Assembly: GCF_900177405.1 (NCBI RefSeq)
Contig: NZ_LT840185.1
Span: forward strand, 372,001-436,000
DNA: 64,000 nucleotides
Direction: 5' to 3'
Source of the DNA: Allosphingosinicella indica
GTDB lineage: Bacteria > Pseudomonadota > Alphaproteobacteria > Sphingomonadales > Sphingomonadaceae
The notes under the pieces: generated by a model
Told to the model about the DNA's origin: nothing
Database searches by the model: none
Seen by the model: only the letters and a program-made list of their open reading frames with translations
Part shown: positions 48,990 through 58,948 of the stretch, one piece after another
How the letters are laid out: the number at the start of each line of letters is the position of its first letter
Position numbering within the stretch: position 1 is the first letter of the stretch
Made by a program: the position numbers and the translations under genes

Positions 48990-50263
48990 GCCATCGCGTC
49001 CGGCAGGCTGCGGATATGCAGATCCTGTTGTGCGTAGGGGACGCGGATGCCGTGCGCCTTGAACGAATCCCATAGCCGGTTGAGAATCTCCGACTGGACG
49101 TTGCCGACGCCCGCCTCGGGATCCTTGATCCAGGCGAGGATCTCGAACTCGACGCGATAATCGCCGAAGCGCATCAGCCAGACATTGGGCTCGGGGCTCT
49201 TGAGCACGCGCTTCGACGCGATCGTCGCCTCGATCATCAGCCGCTGCGCGAGCTTCAGATCGCAATCGAACGCGACCCCGACCGGGATGTGGATGCGCAC
49301 GTCGCGGCTGGAATGCGACCAATTCTCCACCTCCTGCGTCATCAGATTTTCGTTGGGGATCAGATGCTCCTTGCCGTCGCGCGTGATGATCGAGACGGCA
49401 CGCACGCCAATCTTGTTAACGTGGCCAAAGCTGTCGCCGACGACAATGACATCGCCCGGTTTGATCGACCGGTCCATCAGCAGGATGATCCCGGCGATCA
49501 GGTTGCCGAACGTCTTCTGGAAGCCGAAGCCTACCGCGAGACCGAATGCGCCGGAGAAGATGGCGAGCGCGGTGAGGTCGATCCCGACGAGATCGATGCC
49601 GACGAAGAAGGCGACGACGAGAAGCGCGATCCCGGCGAGCTTCTGGGCAAGCAGTTGCTGCGTCGCGTCCAATCCCTGGCTGCGACGGATCGAGTGGTTG
49701 ATGACCCGCGCCAGCAGCCGGACGACGGCGAACAGCAGGAGGATCGTCACCGAAATCTGGACGAGGCCGAGCAGCGAGAAGCGGCGGCGGCCGACATCGA
49801 AGCCGATCCGCTCCAGCGCATCGACGAACGGCGCGAGCCCGCCCGCTGCCTGCGCGACGGCAGCGACGAGCACGACCGCGGCGATCAGCCACGCGCCCCA
49901 GCGCGGCAGATGGACGCCGCGCACGAGTTGATAGGCGAGCAGCGACGCGGCGATGCCGAGCGCCAAGCCGAGGAGAATGTCCGCAGCCGGGGGCCAGGCG
50001 CCCACCGCCATGACGATCGCGACGAACACCGCCGCGACCGCATAGCGGACGAGCGCGCACATACGATCGGCGATGCCGTCGGCGCGGACGCCCGCGAGCC
50101 GTTCCCAGAGCCGCGCGAGCGGAGCGCCGGTTACGCGCGCCGCGAGAATGCCGAGCAGCCAGCCCGCCGCGGCCAGTGACAGCGCGATGCCGAGCGCGAC
50201 GAGATCGGTCTGGTCGAGCGGCGGCAGCCCCACGGCGTCCGCGACGCCTTGCCAGCCGGTCAT
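48950..50263 (-). CDS. MscS-family mechanosensitive ion channel
   Basis: This 437-residue channel has several transmembrane helices in its N-terminal half (about 22-42, 75-90, 92-113, 123-142, 165-186, 211-232) and the MscS core. The pore helix is ALAIFSGAFGLAVGFGFQKTFGNLIAGIILL, followed by the beta domain with IKPGDVIVVGDSFGHVNKIGVRAVSIITRDGKEHLIPNE. It opens under membrane tension to release solutes. The stop and start neighbours are convergent on one side and coupled to metC on the other, with the start codon overlapping the stop of metC. Confidence 0.92.
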   Translation of the reverse strand: MTGWQGVADAVGLPPLDQTDLVALGIALSLAAAGWLLGILAARVTGAPLARLWERLAGVRADGIADRMCALVRYAVAAVFVAIVMAVGAWPPAADILLGLALGIAASLLAYQLVRGVHLPRWGAWLIAAVVLVAAVAQAAGGLAPFVDALERIGFDVGRRRFSLLGLVQISVTILLLFAVVRLLARVINHSIRRSQGLDATQQLLAQKLAGIALLVVAFFVGIDLVGIDLTALAIFSGAFGLAVGFGFQKTFGNLIAGIILLMDRSIKPGDVIVVGDSFGHVNKIGVRAVSIITRDGKEHLIPNENLMTQEVENWSHSSRDVRIHIPVGVAFDCDLKLAQRLMIEATIASKRVLKSPEPNVWLMRFGDYRVEFEILAWIKDPEAGVGNVQSEILNRLWDSFKAHGIRVPYAQQDLHIRSLPDAMAQKPSSDSSVPRT

Positions 50264-51441
50264 GCCGGATAGCGCGCGAGGCCGCGCGCGAGGTCTTCGA
50301 TCAGGTCGTCGGGATCTTCGAGGCCGATATGGAGGCGCACCAGAGGCCCCTCCGCTTGCCAGGGCGTCGCCGAGCGCAGGCGTTCGGGGTCTGCCGGAAC
50401 CGCGAGGCTCTCATAGCCGCCCCAGCTATAGCCGATGGCGAAATGCTCGAGCCCGTCGATCAGTGCGGCGCGCGCGGCAGCATCGCCGCCGTTGAGGATG
50501 ATCGAGAACAGCCCGCTCGACCCCTTGAAGTCGCGCGACCAGAGGGCGTGGCCGGGGCAGTCGGCGAGCGCCGGGTGCAGCACCCGCGCGACCTGGGGCT
50601 GATTGGCGAGCCAGTTGGCGACGGTAAGCGCATTGGCCTGATGTCGCTCCATCCGGACGCCCAGCGTACGCAGCCCCCGCGCGCAGGCCGCCGCGTCGTC
50701 AGGTCCGACCGCCTGGCCATACATGCGGAAAACCTGGCGCAGCCGATCCCACCAGCGCTCCGACACCGTCACCGATCCCATCATCAGATCGGAATGGCCG
50801 CCAATATATTTGGTGCAGGCGAGGATAGAGATATCGACGCCTGCGGCGATCGCCGGGAAGAACAGCGGCGTCGCCCAGGTGTTGTCGATCAGCGTCGCGA
50901 TGCCGCGTTCGCGCGCGACCGCGACGATCGCGGGCACGTCCTGCACTTCGAAGGTCAGCGAGCCGGGGCTCTCCAGGAAGATCGCGCGCGTCTTGTCGCC
51001 GATCAGCGCGGCGATGTCCGCGCCGATCAGCGGATCGTAATAGCGCGTCGTGATGCCGAGCCGCTTCAGCTCGCTGTCGCAGATCGCCCGCGTCGGGCCA
51101 TAGGCGCTATCGACCATCAGCAGCTCATCGCCGGGCCGTAGCACCGCGAGCAGCGCCATCGCCACCGCCGCGGCGCCGGACGGGAAGAGCCGAGTGCCCA
51201 CCGCACCGGGCTCCAGCGCGGTCAGCGCCTCGCTCAGCGCCCAGGTCGTCGGCGTGCCGTGGCGTCCGTAATAGAAGGTGCCGTCGGCGGGCGCCGCGGC
51301 TTCCATCTCCGCCACGGTATCGAACAGGATGGTCGAGGCGTGCCAGGTCGGCGGGTTGACCGCGGCGCCGATCCATTCGCGCCGCCGCCCGGCCTGCACG
51401 ATGGTGGTATCGCGGCGCCGGTCGCTACCTTCTCCGCTCAC
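50260..51441 (-). CDS. metC: Cystathionine beta-lyase
   Basis: This 393-residue PLP enzyme of the Cys/Met-metabolism family cleaves cystathionine to homocysteine, pyruvate and ammonia. Visible motifs are NPPTWHASTILFDT, FYYGRHGTPT, LFPSGAAAVAMALL, IDNTWATP and the PLP-lysine segment CTKYIGGHSDLMMG. The start is GTG 51441, which overlaps the stop of sseA as GTGA. Pairing with a sulfurtransferase fits sulfur-amino-acid metabolism. A gamma-lyase activity cannot be excluded, but the CTKYIGGHSD form is typical of beta-lyases. Confidence 0.9.
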   Translation of the reverse strand: MSGEGSDRRRDTTIVQAGRRREWIGAAVNPPTWHASTILFDTVAEMEAAAPADGTFYYGRHGTPTTWALSEALTALEPGAVGTRLFPSGAAAVAMALLAVLRPGDELLMVDSAYGPTRAICDSELKRLGITTRYYDPLIGADIAALIGDKTRAIFLESPGSLTFEVQDVPAIVAVARERGIATLIDNTWATPLFFPAIAAGVDISILACTKYIGGHSDLMMGSVTVSERWWDRLRQVFRMYGQAVGPDDAAACARGLRTLGVRMERHQANALTVANWLANQPQVARVLHPALADCPGHALWSRDFKGSSGLFSIILNGGDAAARAALIDGLEHFAIGYSWGGYESLAVPADPERLRSATPWQAEGPLVRLHIGLEDPDDLIEDLARGLARYPA

Positions 51442-52280
51442 GCGCGCCCCGTCGCCTTGGGCGTCGCCGGATCGGCGCCCCATTCGGACCAGCTGCCGTC
51501 ATAAACCGCGACATCGTCCTTGCCGAGAAGATGCGCGCCGAAGGCGACCGAACAGGCGGTGATCCCCGATCCGCAGGTCGCGACCATCGGCTTGCCGAGA
51601 TCGACGCCGGCAGCATTGAATGCCGCCTGCAGCGCATCGCCGCGCTTCCAAGTCCCGTCCGCCGCGAACAGGCTTGCATAGGGCACGTTGCGGCTGCCGG
51701 GGATATGCCCCGCTTCCAGCCCCGGCCGCGGCTCCGCTTCCTCGCCGGCGAAGCGCGCAGGCCCGCGCGCATCGACGATTTCATGCTCCGCCGAATGGAC
51801 GATGCCCGACACAAACGCCTTGTCCGCCACGCGCCGGGAATCGAGCGAGGGCGTGAAATGGCCGTGGCGAACTTGCGGCTTTCCGGCCTCCACCGGCCGC
51901 CCCTCCGCCATCCATTTCGCCAGCCCGCCATCGAGGATCGCGACGTAATGCGCGCCGAACGCCTTCAGCATCCACCAGACGCGCGAGGATGTGTGGAGCG
52001 GCGAATGGTCGTAGACGACGAAGCGATTGCCGTCGCCGAGGCCGAGCGACTGCATGCGGCTGGCGAACTTCGCATCCCCCGGCAGCATGTGCGGTGCGGG
52101 ATGATCCGCATCGGAAATATCGTCGATGTCGAAGAAGACCGCGCCGGGAATATGCGCCGCTTCATGTTCCGCCCGCGCATCGCGCCCGGCCGATGGCATG
52201 AACCACGTCGCGTCGATCACCTTCAGGTCCGGCGCGTCCAGTTCGGCGGCCAGCCATTCGGTCGATACCAGCGAGTCCAT
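51438..52280 (-). CDS. sseA: 3-Mercaptopyruvate/thiosulfate sulfurtransferase
   Basis: This 280-residue enzyme has two rhodanese domains. The active-site loop in the second is CGSGITACS with the catalytic Cys236; the CG[ST]G form is typical of mercaptopyruvate sulfurtransferases. The first, inactive domain contains the conserved VIDATWFMP, HIPGAVFFD and RVWWMLKAFG. It moves sulfur from mercaptopyruvate to thiols or cyanide. It is coupled to metC by a GTGA overlap. Confidence 0.93.
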   Translation of the reverse strand: MDSLVSTEWLAAELDAPDLKVIDATWFMPSAGRDARAEHEAAHIPGAVFFDIDDISDADHPAPHMLPGDAKFASRMQSLGLGDGNRFVVYDHSPLHTSSRVWWMLKAFGAHYVAILDGGLAKWMAEGRPVEAGKPQVRHGHFTPSLDSRRVADKAFVSGIVHSAEHEIVDARGPARFAGEEAEPRPGLEAGHIPGSRNVPYASLFAADGTWKRGDALQAAFNAAGVDLGKPMVATCGSGITACSVAFGAHLLGKDDVAVYDGSWSEWGADPATPKATGRA

Positions 52281-52294
52281 AGAGGCCTTCTCCG

Positions 52295-54034
52295 TCAGCC
52301 GAAGGTGAAGGCGAAAGCCTGGACGCCGGGATCGAGAAACTCAATCTCGAACTCGCGCTCGCCGACCGCGCCTTGCTGGCGGACGAGTTGATAGAGCCGC
52401 TGGCCAGTGACGCGGCCGTTGCCCGCCGCATCGACATCGAGCCCCGCATCCGCACCAGGCGCCTTGCCGTCGATGGTAACGCGGAACCGCACCGGACGAT
52501 CGCTCGCGCCGAGCACCAGATGGAGATCGCGCGCGTGGAAGCGAAAACGGATGCGCCCGCCCGCGGTATCGAGCACCGACGCCTGCTTGTTCACCGTCCA
52601 GCGCCCGCCGAGCCCCCATTGGTTGAGCGAGAGCTTCGCGGGAAGCAGATAGGCGTTGCTCTTGTCGTGCGGCATCCCGCCCGGCGACTGGAAATTGGCG
52701 GCGCGCACGTAGCCGAGATAGGTCTCGGGCGATCGGAGCGTCGCCCCGGCGGCCGATTCCTCGACCGCCGCCTTGCGCACCGACGCGGCGGCGCCGGGAT
52801 CGCGCCCCGCCTCGCGCAGGAGCTGGCGGATGACGCGCTCGGACACGTCATATTTGCCCTCGCCGAAATGGTGGTAGCGCACGCGCCCGGCGGCATCGAC
52901 GAAGTAATGCGCCGGCCAGTAGCGGTTATCGAACGCGCGCCAGATCTTGTAATCATTGTCGATCGCGACCGGATAGGCGATGCCGAGATCGGCCATCGCG
53001 CGGCGGACGTTGGCGACGGCCCGCTCGAAGGCGAATTCCGGCGCATGGACGCCGATCACCACCAACCCGGCATCGCGATACCGCTCCGCCCAGGCGCGGA
53101 CGTAGGGGATCGCGCGGATGCAATTGATGCAGCTATAGGTCCAGAAATCGACCAGCACGACCTTGCCGCGAAGCTGCTCGCGGGTGAGCGGCGGCGAGTT
53201 GAGCCATTCGACCGCGCCGTCGATCGACGGCATCGGCCCCTCGACCGGGAGATCGAGCGCGCCGCCCTGCCCTTCCTTCACCTTGGTGCTGCCCGCCATG
53301 TCCTTCATGCCGAGCTTGGACGCCAGCCCCTGCTCGATCGCATTGGTCTGCGCGGTCGAGAGCTTGGCGAGATACCCCGTGTCGAGCCCCAGCGCGATCG
53401 CCGCGACGCCCGCCAACACGAGCAGCCCAAGCCCGCGGCGCACCCATTCACCCGCTCCAAGCGAGCGTTTCATCGCGCGGAACACCCGTCCGCCGACGAG
53501 CAGCGCAAGCGCCAGCGACGTCGCCGCGCCGAGGGCGTAGGCGAGAAGCAGCAGCGAGGTGCTCGCGCTCGCGCCGTTGAGCGCTGCGCCGGTAAGGATA
53601 AGGCCGAGGATCGGCCCCGCACACGGCGCCCACAACAGGCCGGTCGCAATGCCGAGCAGGAGCGATGTGCCAATGCGGCCCCGCCCTTCTGCCTCCGCCG
53701 CGTCCGCCGAGGCCGAGAGCCGCCCGCCGAGCGCGACCAGCGGCCGCATCGCGCGATCGGCAAGCGCTGGAAACAGCAACGTCAGCCCGAACGCGCCGAG
53801 CAGCAGGATCGCGGCCCACCGCCCCCACTGGTTCGCCTGCACGGCCCAACCGCCGCCGACCGCGGCGAGCGTCGCAATCCCTGCGAAGGTGATCGCCATG
53901 CCGGCGAGCATCGGGAGGCCGCTCCTGACGAACGACTGGTTGGCGCGCGCGAACACGAACGGGAGGACAGGCAGGATGCACGGGCTGACGATGGTCAGCA
54001 CGCCGCCCAGATAGGCGAGAAGGATGAGCAGCAT
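52295..54034 (-). CDS. DipZ-type fusion: CcdA-like membrane domain plus thioredoxin domain
   Basis: This 579-residue protein carries reducing power across the inner membrane. The N-terminal CcdA/DsbD-like part (about 1-220) has six helices and the conserved Cys19 and Cys138. A periplasmic thioredoxin-like domain follows with the redox motif WTYSCINC (Cys302, Cys305), and a C-terminal beta-rich DipZ domain (about 430-579) ends the protein. The architecture is that of mycobacterial and proteobacterial DipZ. GGGAGACC precedes ATG 54034. It may reduce periplasmic disulfides or help cytochrome c maturation. Confidence 0.93.
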   Translation of the reverse strand: MLLILLAYLGGVLTIVSPCILPVLPFVFARANQSFVRSGLPMLAGMAITFAGIATLAAVGGGWAVQANQWGRWAAILLLGAFGLTLLFPALADRAMRPLVALGGRLSASADAAEAEGRGRIGTSLLLGIATGLLWAPCAGPILGLILTGAALNGASASTSLLLLAYALGAATSLALALLVGGRVFRAMKRSLGAGEWVRRGLGLLVLAGVAAIALGLDTGYLAKLSTAQTNAIEQGLASKLGMKDMAGSTKVKEGQGGALDLPVEGPMPSIDGAVEWLNSPPLTREQLRGKVVLVDFWTYSCINCIRAIPYVRAWAERYRDAGLVVIGVHAPEFAFERAVANVRRAMADLGIAYPVAIDNDYKIWRAFDNRYWPAHYFVDAAGRVRYHHFGEGKYDVSERVIRQLLREAGRDPGAAASVRKAAVEESAAGATLRSPETYLGYVRAANFQSPGGMPHDKSNAYLLPAKLSLNQWGLGGRWTVNKQASVLDTAGGRIRFRFHARDLHLVLGASDRPVRFRVTIDGKAPGADAGLDVDAAGNGRVTGQRLYQLVRQQGAVGEREFEIEFLDPGVQAFAFTFG

Positions 54035-54075
54035 TTATTCGGTCTCCCATCCCCTGCCGCCCTAGATACGGGGCG

Positions 54076-55581
54076 TCAGCGCTGCTGGATGAAACGCCTG
54101 ACGTCCGCGCTCAGCTTCACCCGGTCCTCGTCGCGCACGTACATCATGTGGCCCGAGCCATAATATTGATATTCGATGCGGTCCTGCGGGATGCCGGTGC
54201 GGGTCAGCGCATATTCGGCCGCGAAGAACGGCGTCGCGAAATCATAATAGCCCTGGCCGACGAAGATGCGCAGATCCTTATTCTCGCGCAGCGCGCGGCC
54301 GAGATAGGGGGTGAGGTTGAGATAGGCGTTGCTGTCGCGTCCGCCCTCGATCTTCCAGTCCCACGGCTGGACGCTGCCGATGGTGACGTAGGATCGATCG
54401 GTCTTCACGCCCAGATCGCCGCGCATGTAGCTGTTGATCGCGGCTGTGTAGCCGCCGTCGATACCGTAGAAGCTGGGATCATTGTCGGGCGTCTCGCCGG
54501 CGCTGTCATAATCACGGCCGGTATAACGGCTGTCGAGGCGGCCGACGGTGAGCCCGCGATCGCGTAGCAGCTCCTTGTAGAAGCGCCCCGGCTCGACGCG
54601 CAGGTCCGCCTGGTCGAGATAGGTTTCGGAAAGGCCGGTGAAGCGCGAGAGCTCGCGGCGCACCGAGGCGCGCTCGTCGGCGCCGATCCGCTGGCCTTTG
54701 AGCAGCGCCGCCGCGTAGGGCCCGATCGCGAATTGCCGCGCCTCCTCGACGAAGCTTTCGACCGAAGCGGCCTGCGCCTTGCCGTGATAAAGCGCGGTCG
54801 CCGCCATCGACGGCAGGTTGAGAATCGGGCTCAGCTCGTTCCCCTGCGTGTCCGCGCCGGCTGCGAAATCGAGCACGGTGGAGATGAGGATCACGCCGTT
54901 GAGCGACACGTCGTTATAGGCGCCCTCCAGCTCGTTGACGACGGCGGCGGAGCGCGTCGTCCCGTAGCTTTCGCCGCCGAGGAACTTGGGGCTGTTCCAC
55001 CGGCCATGCTCGTTGAGCCACAGGCGGATGAACTGCGCCACCGACTGCGCATCCTTGGTTACGCCCCAGAAATCCTTGGGATCGGTCTTGCCCAGCGCAT
55101 GACTGAAGCCGGTGCCGACCGGATCGATGAAGACGATGTCGGTGACGTCGAGCAACGCATCGGGATTGTCGACGATCGGATAGGGCGGCGCGCCGTCGTC
55201 GGTGCCGTCCGAGGGTATTGCGACGCGCTTCGGGCCGAACGCGCCCATGTGCAGCCACACCGAACCCGATCCGGGGCCGCCGTTGAACAGGAAGGTGACC
55301 GGGCGGCTCGCCGGATCCCTGAGCCCGTCGGCGATATAGGTGGTGGAGAAGATCGCCGCGGTGGGCTTGCCGTCCTTGTCCTTGAGATAAGTCTCGCCGG
55401 CGATCGCGCGGTAGGCGATGCTGCGGCCGTTGAAGGTACCGCGATGCTGCGTGACCGATACGTTGGGCTCCGGGATCGGCGCGGCGTCCTTCTCGGCGGG
55501 TTTCTTGTCCGCCGCCTCCTGCGCCCAAGCGGGCGCGGCAAGGCAGAGGGCGAGCGAAACGAGCACGCGGCCGAAATTCAT
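54076..55581 (-). CDS. Secreted S10-family serine carboxypeptidase-like protein
   Basis: This 501-residue protein has a signal peptide (1-20) and the S10 alpha/beta-hydrolase fold. [15 protein letters not shown] (about 99-113) forms the oxyanion region and GGESYG holds the nucleophile Ser205. A late Asp (about 447, YYDFATPF) and His478 (GSGHMMY) complete the triad. It should release C-terminal residues from peptides in the periplasm or outside. The gene stands alone, divergent from queF. ATG 55581 is where the signal peptide begins; the frame upstream overlaps nothing useful. Confidence 0.92.
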   Translation of the reverse strand: MNFGRVLVSLALCLAAPAWAQEAADKKPAEKDAAPIPEPNVSVTQHRGTFNGRSIAYRAIAGETYLKDKDGKPTAAIFSTTYIADGLRDPASRPVTFLFNGGPGSGSVWLHMGAFGPKRVAIPSDGTDDGAPPYPIVDNPDALLDVTDIVFIDPVGTGFSHALGKTDPKDFWGVTKDAQSVAQFIRLWLNEHGRWNSPKFLGGESYGTTRSAAVVNELEGAYNDVSLNGVILISTVLDFAAGADTQGNELSPILNLPSMAATALYHGKAQAASVESFVEEARQFAIGPYAAALLKGQRIGADERASVRRELSRFTGLSETYLDQADLRVEPGRFYKELLRDRGLTVGRLDSRYTGRDYDSAGETPDNDPSFYGIDGGYTAAINSYMRGDLGVKTDRSYVTIGSVQPWDWKIEGGRDSNAYLNLTPYLGRALRENKDLRIFVGQGYYDFATPFFAAEYALTRTGIPQDRIEYQYYGSGHMMYVRDEDRVKLSADVRRFIQQR

Positions 55582-55696
55582 GGAGCATCCTTCCCTGTTC
55601 GGGAGCGGGGCTAACATGGTGCGAAACGGAGCGGCAAGTGCGGCTTTTGCGGGCATGGCTTCCGGGCCGCGGGCGAACGCGCTAAGCGATGCGGCC

Positions 55697-56143
55697 ATGT
55701 CGATCACCCATCTCGGCCAGACGAGCAGCCTCCCCGCCTCGCCCGACGCGGCGACGCTGGACTATGTGCCCAACCCGCGCACCGGCCGCGCTTACCTCGT
55801 CCGCTTCACCGCGCCCGAATTCACCTCGCTCTGTCCGGTCACCGGCCAGCCGGATTTCGCGCATATCGTCATCGATTATGCGCCGGGCGAGACAATCGTC
55901 GAATCCAAGTCGCTGAAGCTGTTCCTCGGATCGTTCCGCAACCATGCCGGCTTCCACGAGGACGTGACGGTGGGCATCGCCGAGCGGCTGGTGCAGGAGA
56001 TGGCGCCGCAGTGGCTGCGCATCGGCGGTTATTGGTATCCGCGCGGCGGCATACCGATCGACGTCTTCTGGCAGAGCGGCGAGCCGCCCGTCGGCCTCTG
56101 GGTGCCGCCGCAGGACGTGCCGGGATATCGTGGCCGCGGCTGA
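55697..56143 (+). CDS. queF: NADPH-dependent 7-cyano-7-deazaguanine reductase
   Basis: This 148-residue enzyme reduces preQ0 to preQ1 in queuosine synthesis. It is of the short QueF form. The thioimide-forming Cys46 lies in [13 protein letters not shown] and Asp53 is the acid. The following [21 protein letters not shown] segment is diagnostic. ATG 55697 was chosen because the long upstream frame overlaps the divergent gene. Its stop lies 14 bases inside the start of the next gene. Confidence 0.95.
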   Translation: MSITHLGQTSSLPASPDAATLDYVPNPRTGRAYLVRFTAPEFTSLCPVTGQPDFAHIVIDYAPGETIVESKSLKLFLGSFRNHAGFHEDVTVGIAERLVQEMAPQWLRIGGYWYPRGGIPIDVFWQSGEPPVGLWVPPQDVPGYRGRG

Positions 56144-57140
56144 GCGCATCGCCGTCTTCGGGGCGGGGGCGATCGGCTGCTATGTCGGTGGCGCCTGGGC
56201 GGCCGCCGGGCTTCCCGTCACGCTGATCGGCCGCGACCGGATCGGCGCGGACATCGCGGCGCACGGGCTCCGCCTCAGCGATCAGGATGGTTGGAACGCC
56301 GACGTGCCCGGCATCGCCTTCTCCAGCGATCCCGCCGCTCTGGCGGATGCCGACATAATCGCGCTCACCGTCAAGGCGACGGGCGTCGAGGAGGCCGCGC
56401 GTTCGATCGCGGCCCATGCGCGGCCCGGCACGTCGGTCATCAGCTTCCAGAACGGCGTCAGCAGCCCGGACCGGCTGCGCGCATTGCTGCCGGAGTTCGA
56501 CATCGTCGCGGGGATGGTGCCCTACAACGTCATTCCGCTCGGCCCCGGCCGCTGGCATCGCGCCAGCTTCGGCGACATCACCGCCACCCGCACGCCGGTC
56601 AGCGAGCGTCTCGCCGCCGCGATCGGCGAGCGGCCGGGCCTCATCCGGCTCAACGACGACATGACCGGCATCGCCTGGGGCAAATTGCTGTTCAACCTCA
56701 ACAATGCGATCAACGCGCTCTCCGGCACCACCATCCGCGACGAGCTGCGTCAGCGCCCGTTCCGCCGGGTGATGGCGGCGACGATGCGCGAGGAACTTGC
56801 GATGCTGCGCGCGGCGGGGATCGAGCCGGCAAAGGTCGGCGCAGTGCCGCCCCGGCTGCTCCCGGCCACCATCGACACGCCCGACTGGCTGTTCCACAAT
56901 CTGTTCCTGCGCATCCAGAAGGTCGACCCCAAAGCGCGCGGATCGATGGCGGCGGACTTCGACGCGGGTCGCACCAGCGAGGTCGATTTCCTCAACGGCG
57001 AAGTTGTTGCGCTCGCGGAACGGCTGGGCCGGACCGCGCCAGTCAACGCTGCAATCGTCCGGCTGGTCAAGGATGCCGAGGCGGGCGGCCGGAAAACCTG
57101 GACCGGCGCAGATCTCGTCCGTGCCGTCGGCCTTCATTGA
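56130..57140 (+). CDS. panE: 2-Dehydropantoate 2-reductase-family protein
   Basis: This 336-residue NADPH-dependent reductase belongs to the ApbA/PanE family. Rossmann motif [11 protein letters not shown] (residues 11-21) is followed by [13 protein letters not shown] and the catalytic Lys in [17 protein letters not shown] distal Asp/Ser segment is also present. Many PanE paralogues have other ketoacid substrates, so pantoate synthesis is probable but not proved. The start is GTG 56130, within the last codons of queF, so the two are co-transcribed. Confidence 0.8.
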   Translation: MAAAERIAVFGAGAIGCYVGGAWAAAGLPVTLIGRDRIGADIAAHGLRLSDQDGWNADVPGIAFSSDPAALADADIIALTVKATGVEEAARSIAAHARPGTSVISFQNGVSSPDRLRALLPEFDIVAGMVPYNVIPLGPGRWHRASFGDITATRTPVSERLAAAIGERPGLIRLNDDMTGIAWGKLLFNLNNAINALSGTTIRDELRQRPFRRVMAATMREELAMLRAAGIEPAKVGAVPPRLLPATIDTPDWLFHNLFLRIQKVDPKARGSMAADFDAGRTSEVDFLNGEVVALAERLGRTAPVNAAIVRLVKDAEAGGRKTWTGADLVRAVGLH

Positions 57141-57156
57141 ATCGTAGCTTCCGAGT

Positions 57157-57180
57157 GTTACTTACACTATTGTGAGTGAC
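57157..57180. promoter_or_regulatory. Inverted repeat over the thioesterase start
   Basis: GTTACTTAC (57157-57165) and GTGAGTGAC (57172-57180) form an imperfect inverted repeat (7 of 9 matched) with a six-base centre. It abuts the ATG at 57181 and resembles operators of TetR- or FadR-type regulators, but no regulator gene is adjacent. Confidence 0.35.
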
Positions 57181-57573
57181 ATGACCCGAACCGCCCACCT
57201 CCATCCGATCGGCATCGAGCCGGGCGACATCGATTTCATGGGACACGTCAACAATGCCGTGTATCTGAAATGGGTGCAGGAGGCGGTCGTCGGCCACTGG
57301 CGCAAGCTCGCGCCGGCGGAAGCAGTGGCGCGCCACCTGTGGGTGGCGCTCCAGCATGAGATCACCTACCGCAAGCCCGCCTTCCTCGACGACGACGTGG
57401 TCGCGAAGGTGGTGCTCGAGAAGGTAGAGGGCGCCCGCGCCTTCTACCGGACGATGATCCAGCGCGGCGAGGACGTGCTCGCCGAAGTCAAATCGAGCTG
57501 GTGCTGCGTCGATGCAGGAACGCTCCGCCCGACGCGCATCGCCCGCGATATCGCGGCGCATTTCTTCAAATAG
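57181..57573 (+). CDS. Acyl-CoA thioesterase (4-hydroxybenzoyl-CoA thioesterase fold)
   Basis: This 130-residue hot-dog-fold enzyme is recognisable by DIDFMGHVNNAVYLKW near residue 16, which holds the catalytic Asp and the conserved HVNN. The second strand has ITYRKPAFLDDDVVAK. It hydrolyses acyl-CoA or acyl-ACP thioesters; chain-length preference is unknown. An in-frame GTG at 57172 is a possible alternative start. It follows panE in the same direction and is convergent with the PaaK-like ligase. Confidence 0.88.
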   Translation: MTRTAHLHPIGIEPGDIDFMGHVNNAVYLKWVQEAVVGHWRKLAPAEAVARHLWVALQHEITYRKPAFLDDDVVAKVVLEKVEGARAFYRTMIQRGEDVLAEVKSSWCCVDAGTLRPTRIARDIAAHFFK

Positions 57574-57583
57574 TGCCGCGGCT

Positions 57584-58948
57584 TCAGAAGCTGCGCTTGA
57601 ACTCTTCGAACTTGCCGTTGCGCCCCTTGGGGATCTGTTCGTCGAAATAGGTGAAGCGGATCGCGAAGTCGTGGCCGAGGTAGAGGCGGATAACGCCGCG
57701 TAGCGCTTCCTCTTCCTCCATAGTCAGAGGCCGTTCGACCACCAGCCGCGCCTCGACGCTCTCCAGCGATTCCTGGATATATTGATATTGGATCACCGGC
57801 GCGAATTCGCGCAGCCGCTTGTTGGCGGTAAGCGGCCAATAGCTCCGCCCGTCGGGCAGCAGGATCATGTTGCGCGTGCGGCCGAGGATGCGTTTCAGCG
57901 TCGGGAGGCCCCGCCCGCAGCGGCAGCGCCCGCCGACTTCGGCATGGTCGCCGATCGCATAGCGGATGATCGGCGTCGCGTGATTGTGGAGGTCGGTAAC
58001 GACGACCCGCCCCACCTCGCCCTCGCGGCACGGGCGTCCGGCGTCGTCGATCACCTCGATCAGCAGCGTCTCGGCCATGACGTGATATTGCCCGCCTTCA
58101 GGACATTCGATCGCGAGATAGCCGGCTTCCTCGGAGGAATAGCAGTCGCGTACGCTCGCCCCCAGGCTTGCCTCGGCGCGGCGGCGGACCTCGGGCGGCA
58201 GCGTCTCGGCGATAGTGCGGACGCGCTTGAGGCTCGGCAGCGCGAGATCGCCCGCCTCTATCCGATCGAGCAGCGCGGCGAGGTTGGTCGGATAAACTAT
58301 AAGCGTATCGGGGCGAAACGCGGCCAGATCGGCCGCTTGCGCCGCGATGTCGACGCCGTTGTCGATGCGCAGCGCCGGCCCGGTCTCGAAGAAGGCGGTG
58401 AACGGGCTGCCCCACGTGGCCGAAGGCCCGGGATCGGGCATCAGCGCACGCGCGGCGGCGAGGCGTCCGGTAAAATCGCGCTCGTGCCAGAGATGATAGC
58501 GGATGGTCATCGCCGCCCAGAAGAGCTGCGTCACCGCGGTCTTGGCGACCTTCACCGGCTCGCCGGTCGATCCTGATGTCTGGACGAACTGGATGGGCTG
58601 GTGCCCGGCCGGAAGCGCGCCCTCTTCCAGCGTGCCAGGATCGGCCTGCAGCGTCCGCCGCTCGAGCAGCGGCAGCGCAGCGAAATTGTCCGCGAGCGTA
58701 TCGGCGGTAAGGCCGCCACCTTTCAGACGTGCCGCGAAGTGCGGCGAACGATCGACATAATGACGCGCAAGCAGCGTCAACTGGCGCCGCTGGCCCTCGG
58801 CGATCGCCTCGGGGCTGAGCCATTGCGTCGCGTCGAGCTCGCGGATCAGCGCGGCGAGCGAGCCCAGCCGGCTGCTATGGAGCGGCGGCCAGGCATTGCC
58901 CGGCACGTCGCCGCGCAGCGCCGCGAGCGCCGGGTGCGGCGCGCTCAC
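57584..58948 (-). CDS. Phenylacetate-CoA-ligase/CapK-like adenylate-forming enzyme
   Basis: This 454-residue protein resembles the PaaK/CapK branch of ANL ligases. The P-loop is [12 protein letters not shown], the middle motif is [16 protein letters not shown] and the C-terminal segment [22 protein letters not shown] carries the family's Cys-rich hairpin. Adenylation and possibly CoA ligation of an aromatic or fatty acid are expected; the substrate is unknown. Its start overlaps the stop of the HerA-like ATPase gene as ATGA, an unexpected pairing. Confidence 0.88.
   Translation of the reverse strand: MSAPHPALAALRGDVPGNAWPPLHSSRLGSLAALIRELDATQWLSPEAIAEGQRRQLTLLARHYVDRSPHFAARLKGGGLTADTLADNFAALPLLERRTLQADPGTLEEGALPAGHQPIQFVQTSGSTGEPVKVAKTAVTQLFWAAMTIRYHLWHERDFTGRLAAARALMPDPGPSATWGSPFTAFFETGPALRIDNGVDIAAQAADLAAFRPDTLIVYPTNLAALLDRIEAGDLALPSLKRVRTIAETLPPEVRRRAEASLGASVRDCYSSEEAGYLAIECPEGGQYHVMAETLLIEVIDDAGRPCREGEVGRVVVTDLHNHATPIIRYAIGDHAEVGGRCRCGRGLPTLKRILGRTRNMILLPDGRSYWPLTANKRLREFAPVIQYQYIQESLESVEARLVVERPLTMEEEEALRGVIRLYLGHDFAIRFTYFDEQIPKGRNGKFEEFKRSF

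Noticed and set aside
50260-51441. SAM- or SAH-type riboswitch ahead of metC
   Set aside because: metC is translationally coupled to sseA, and no structured leader is present before either gene.
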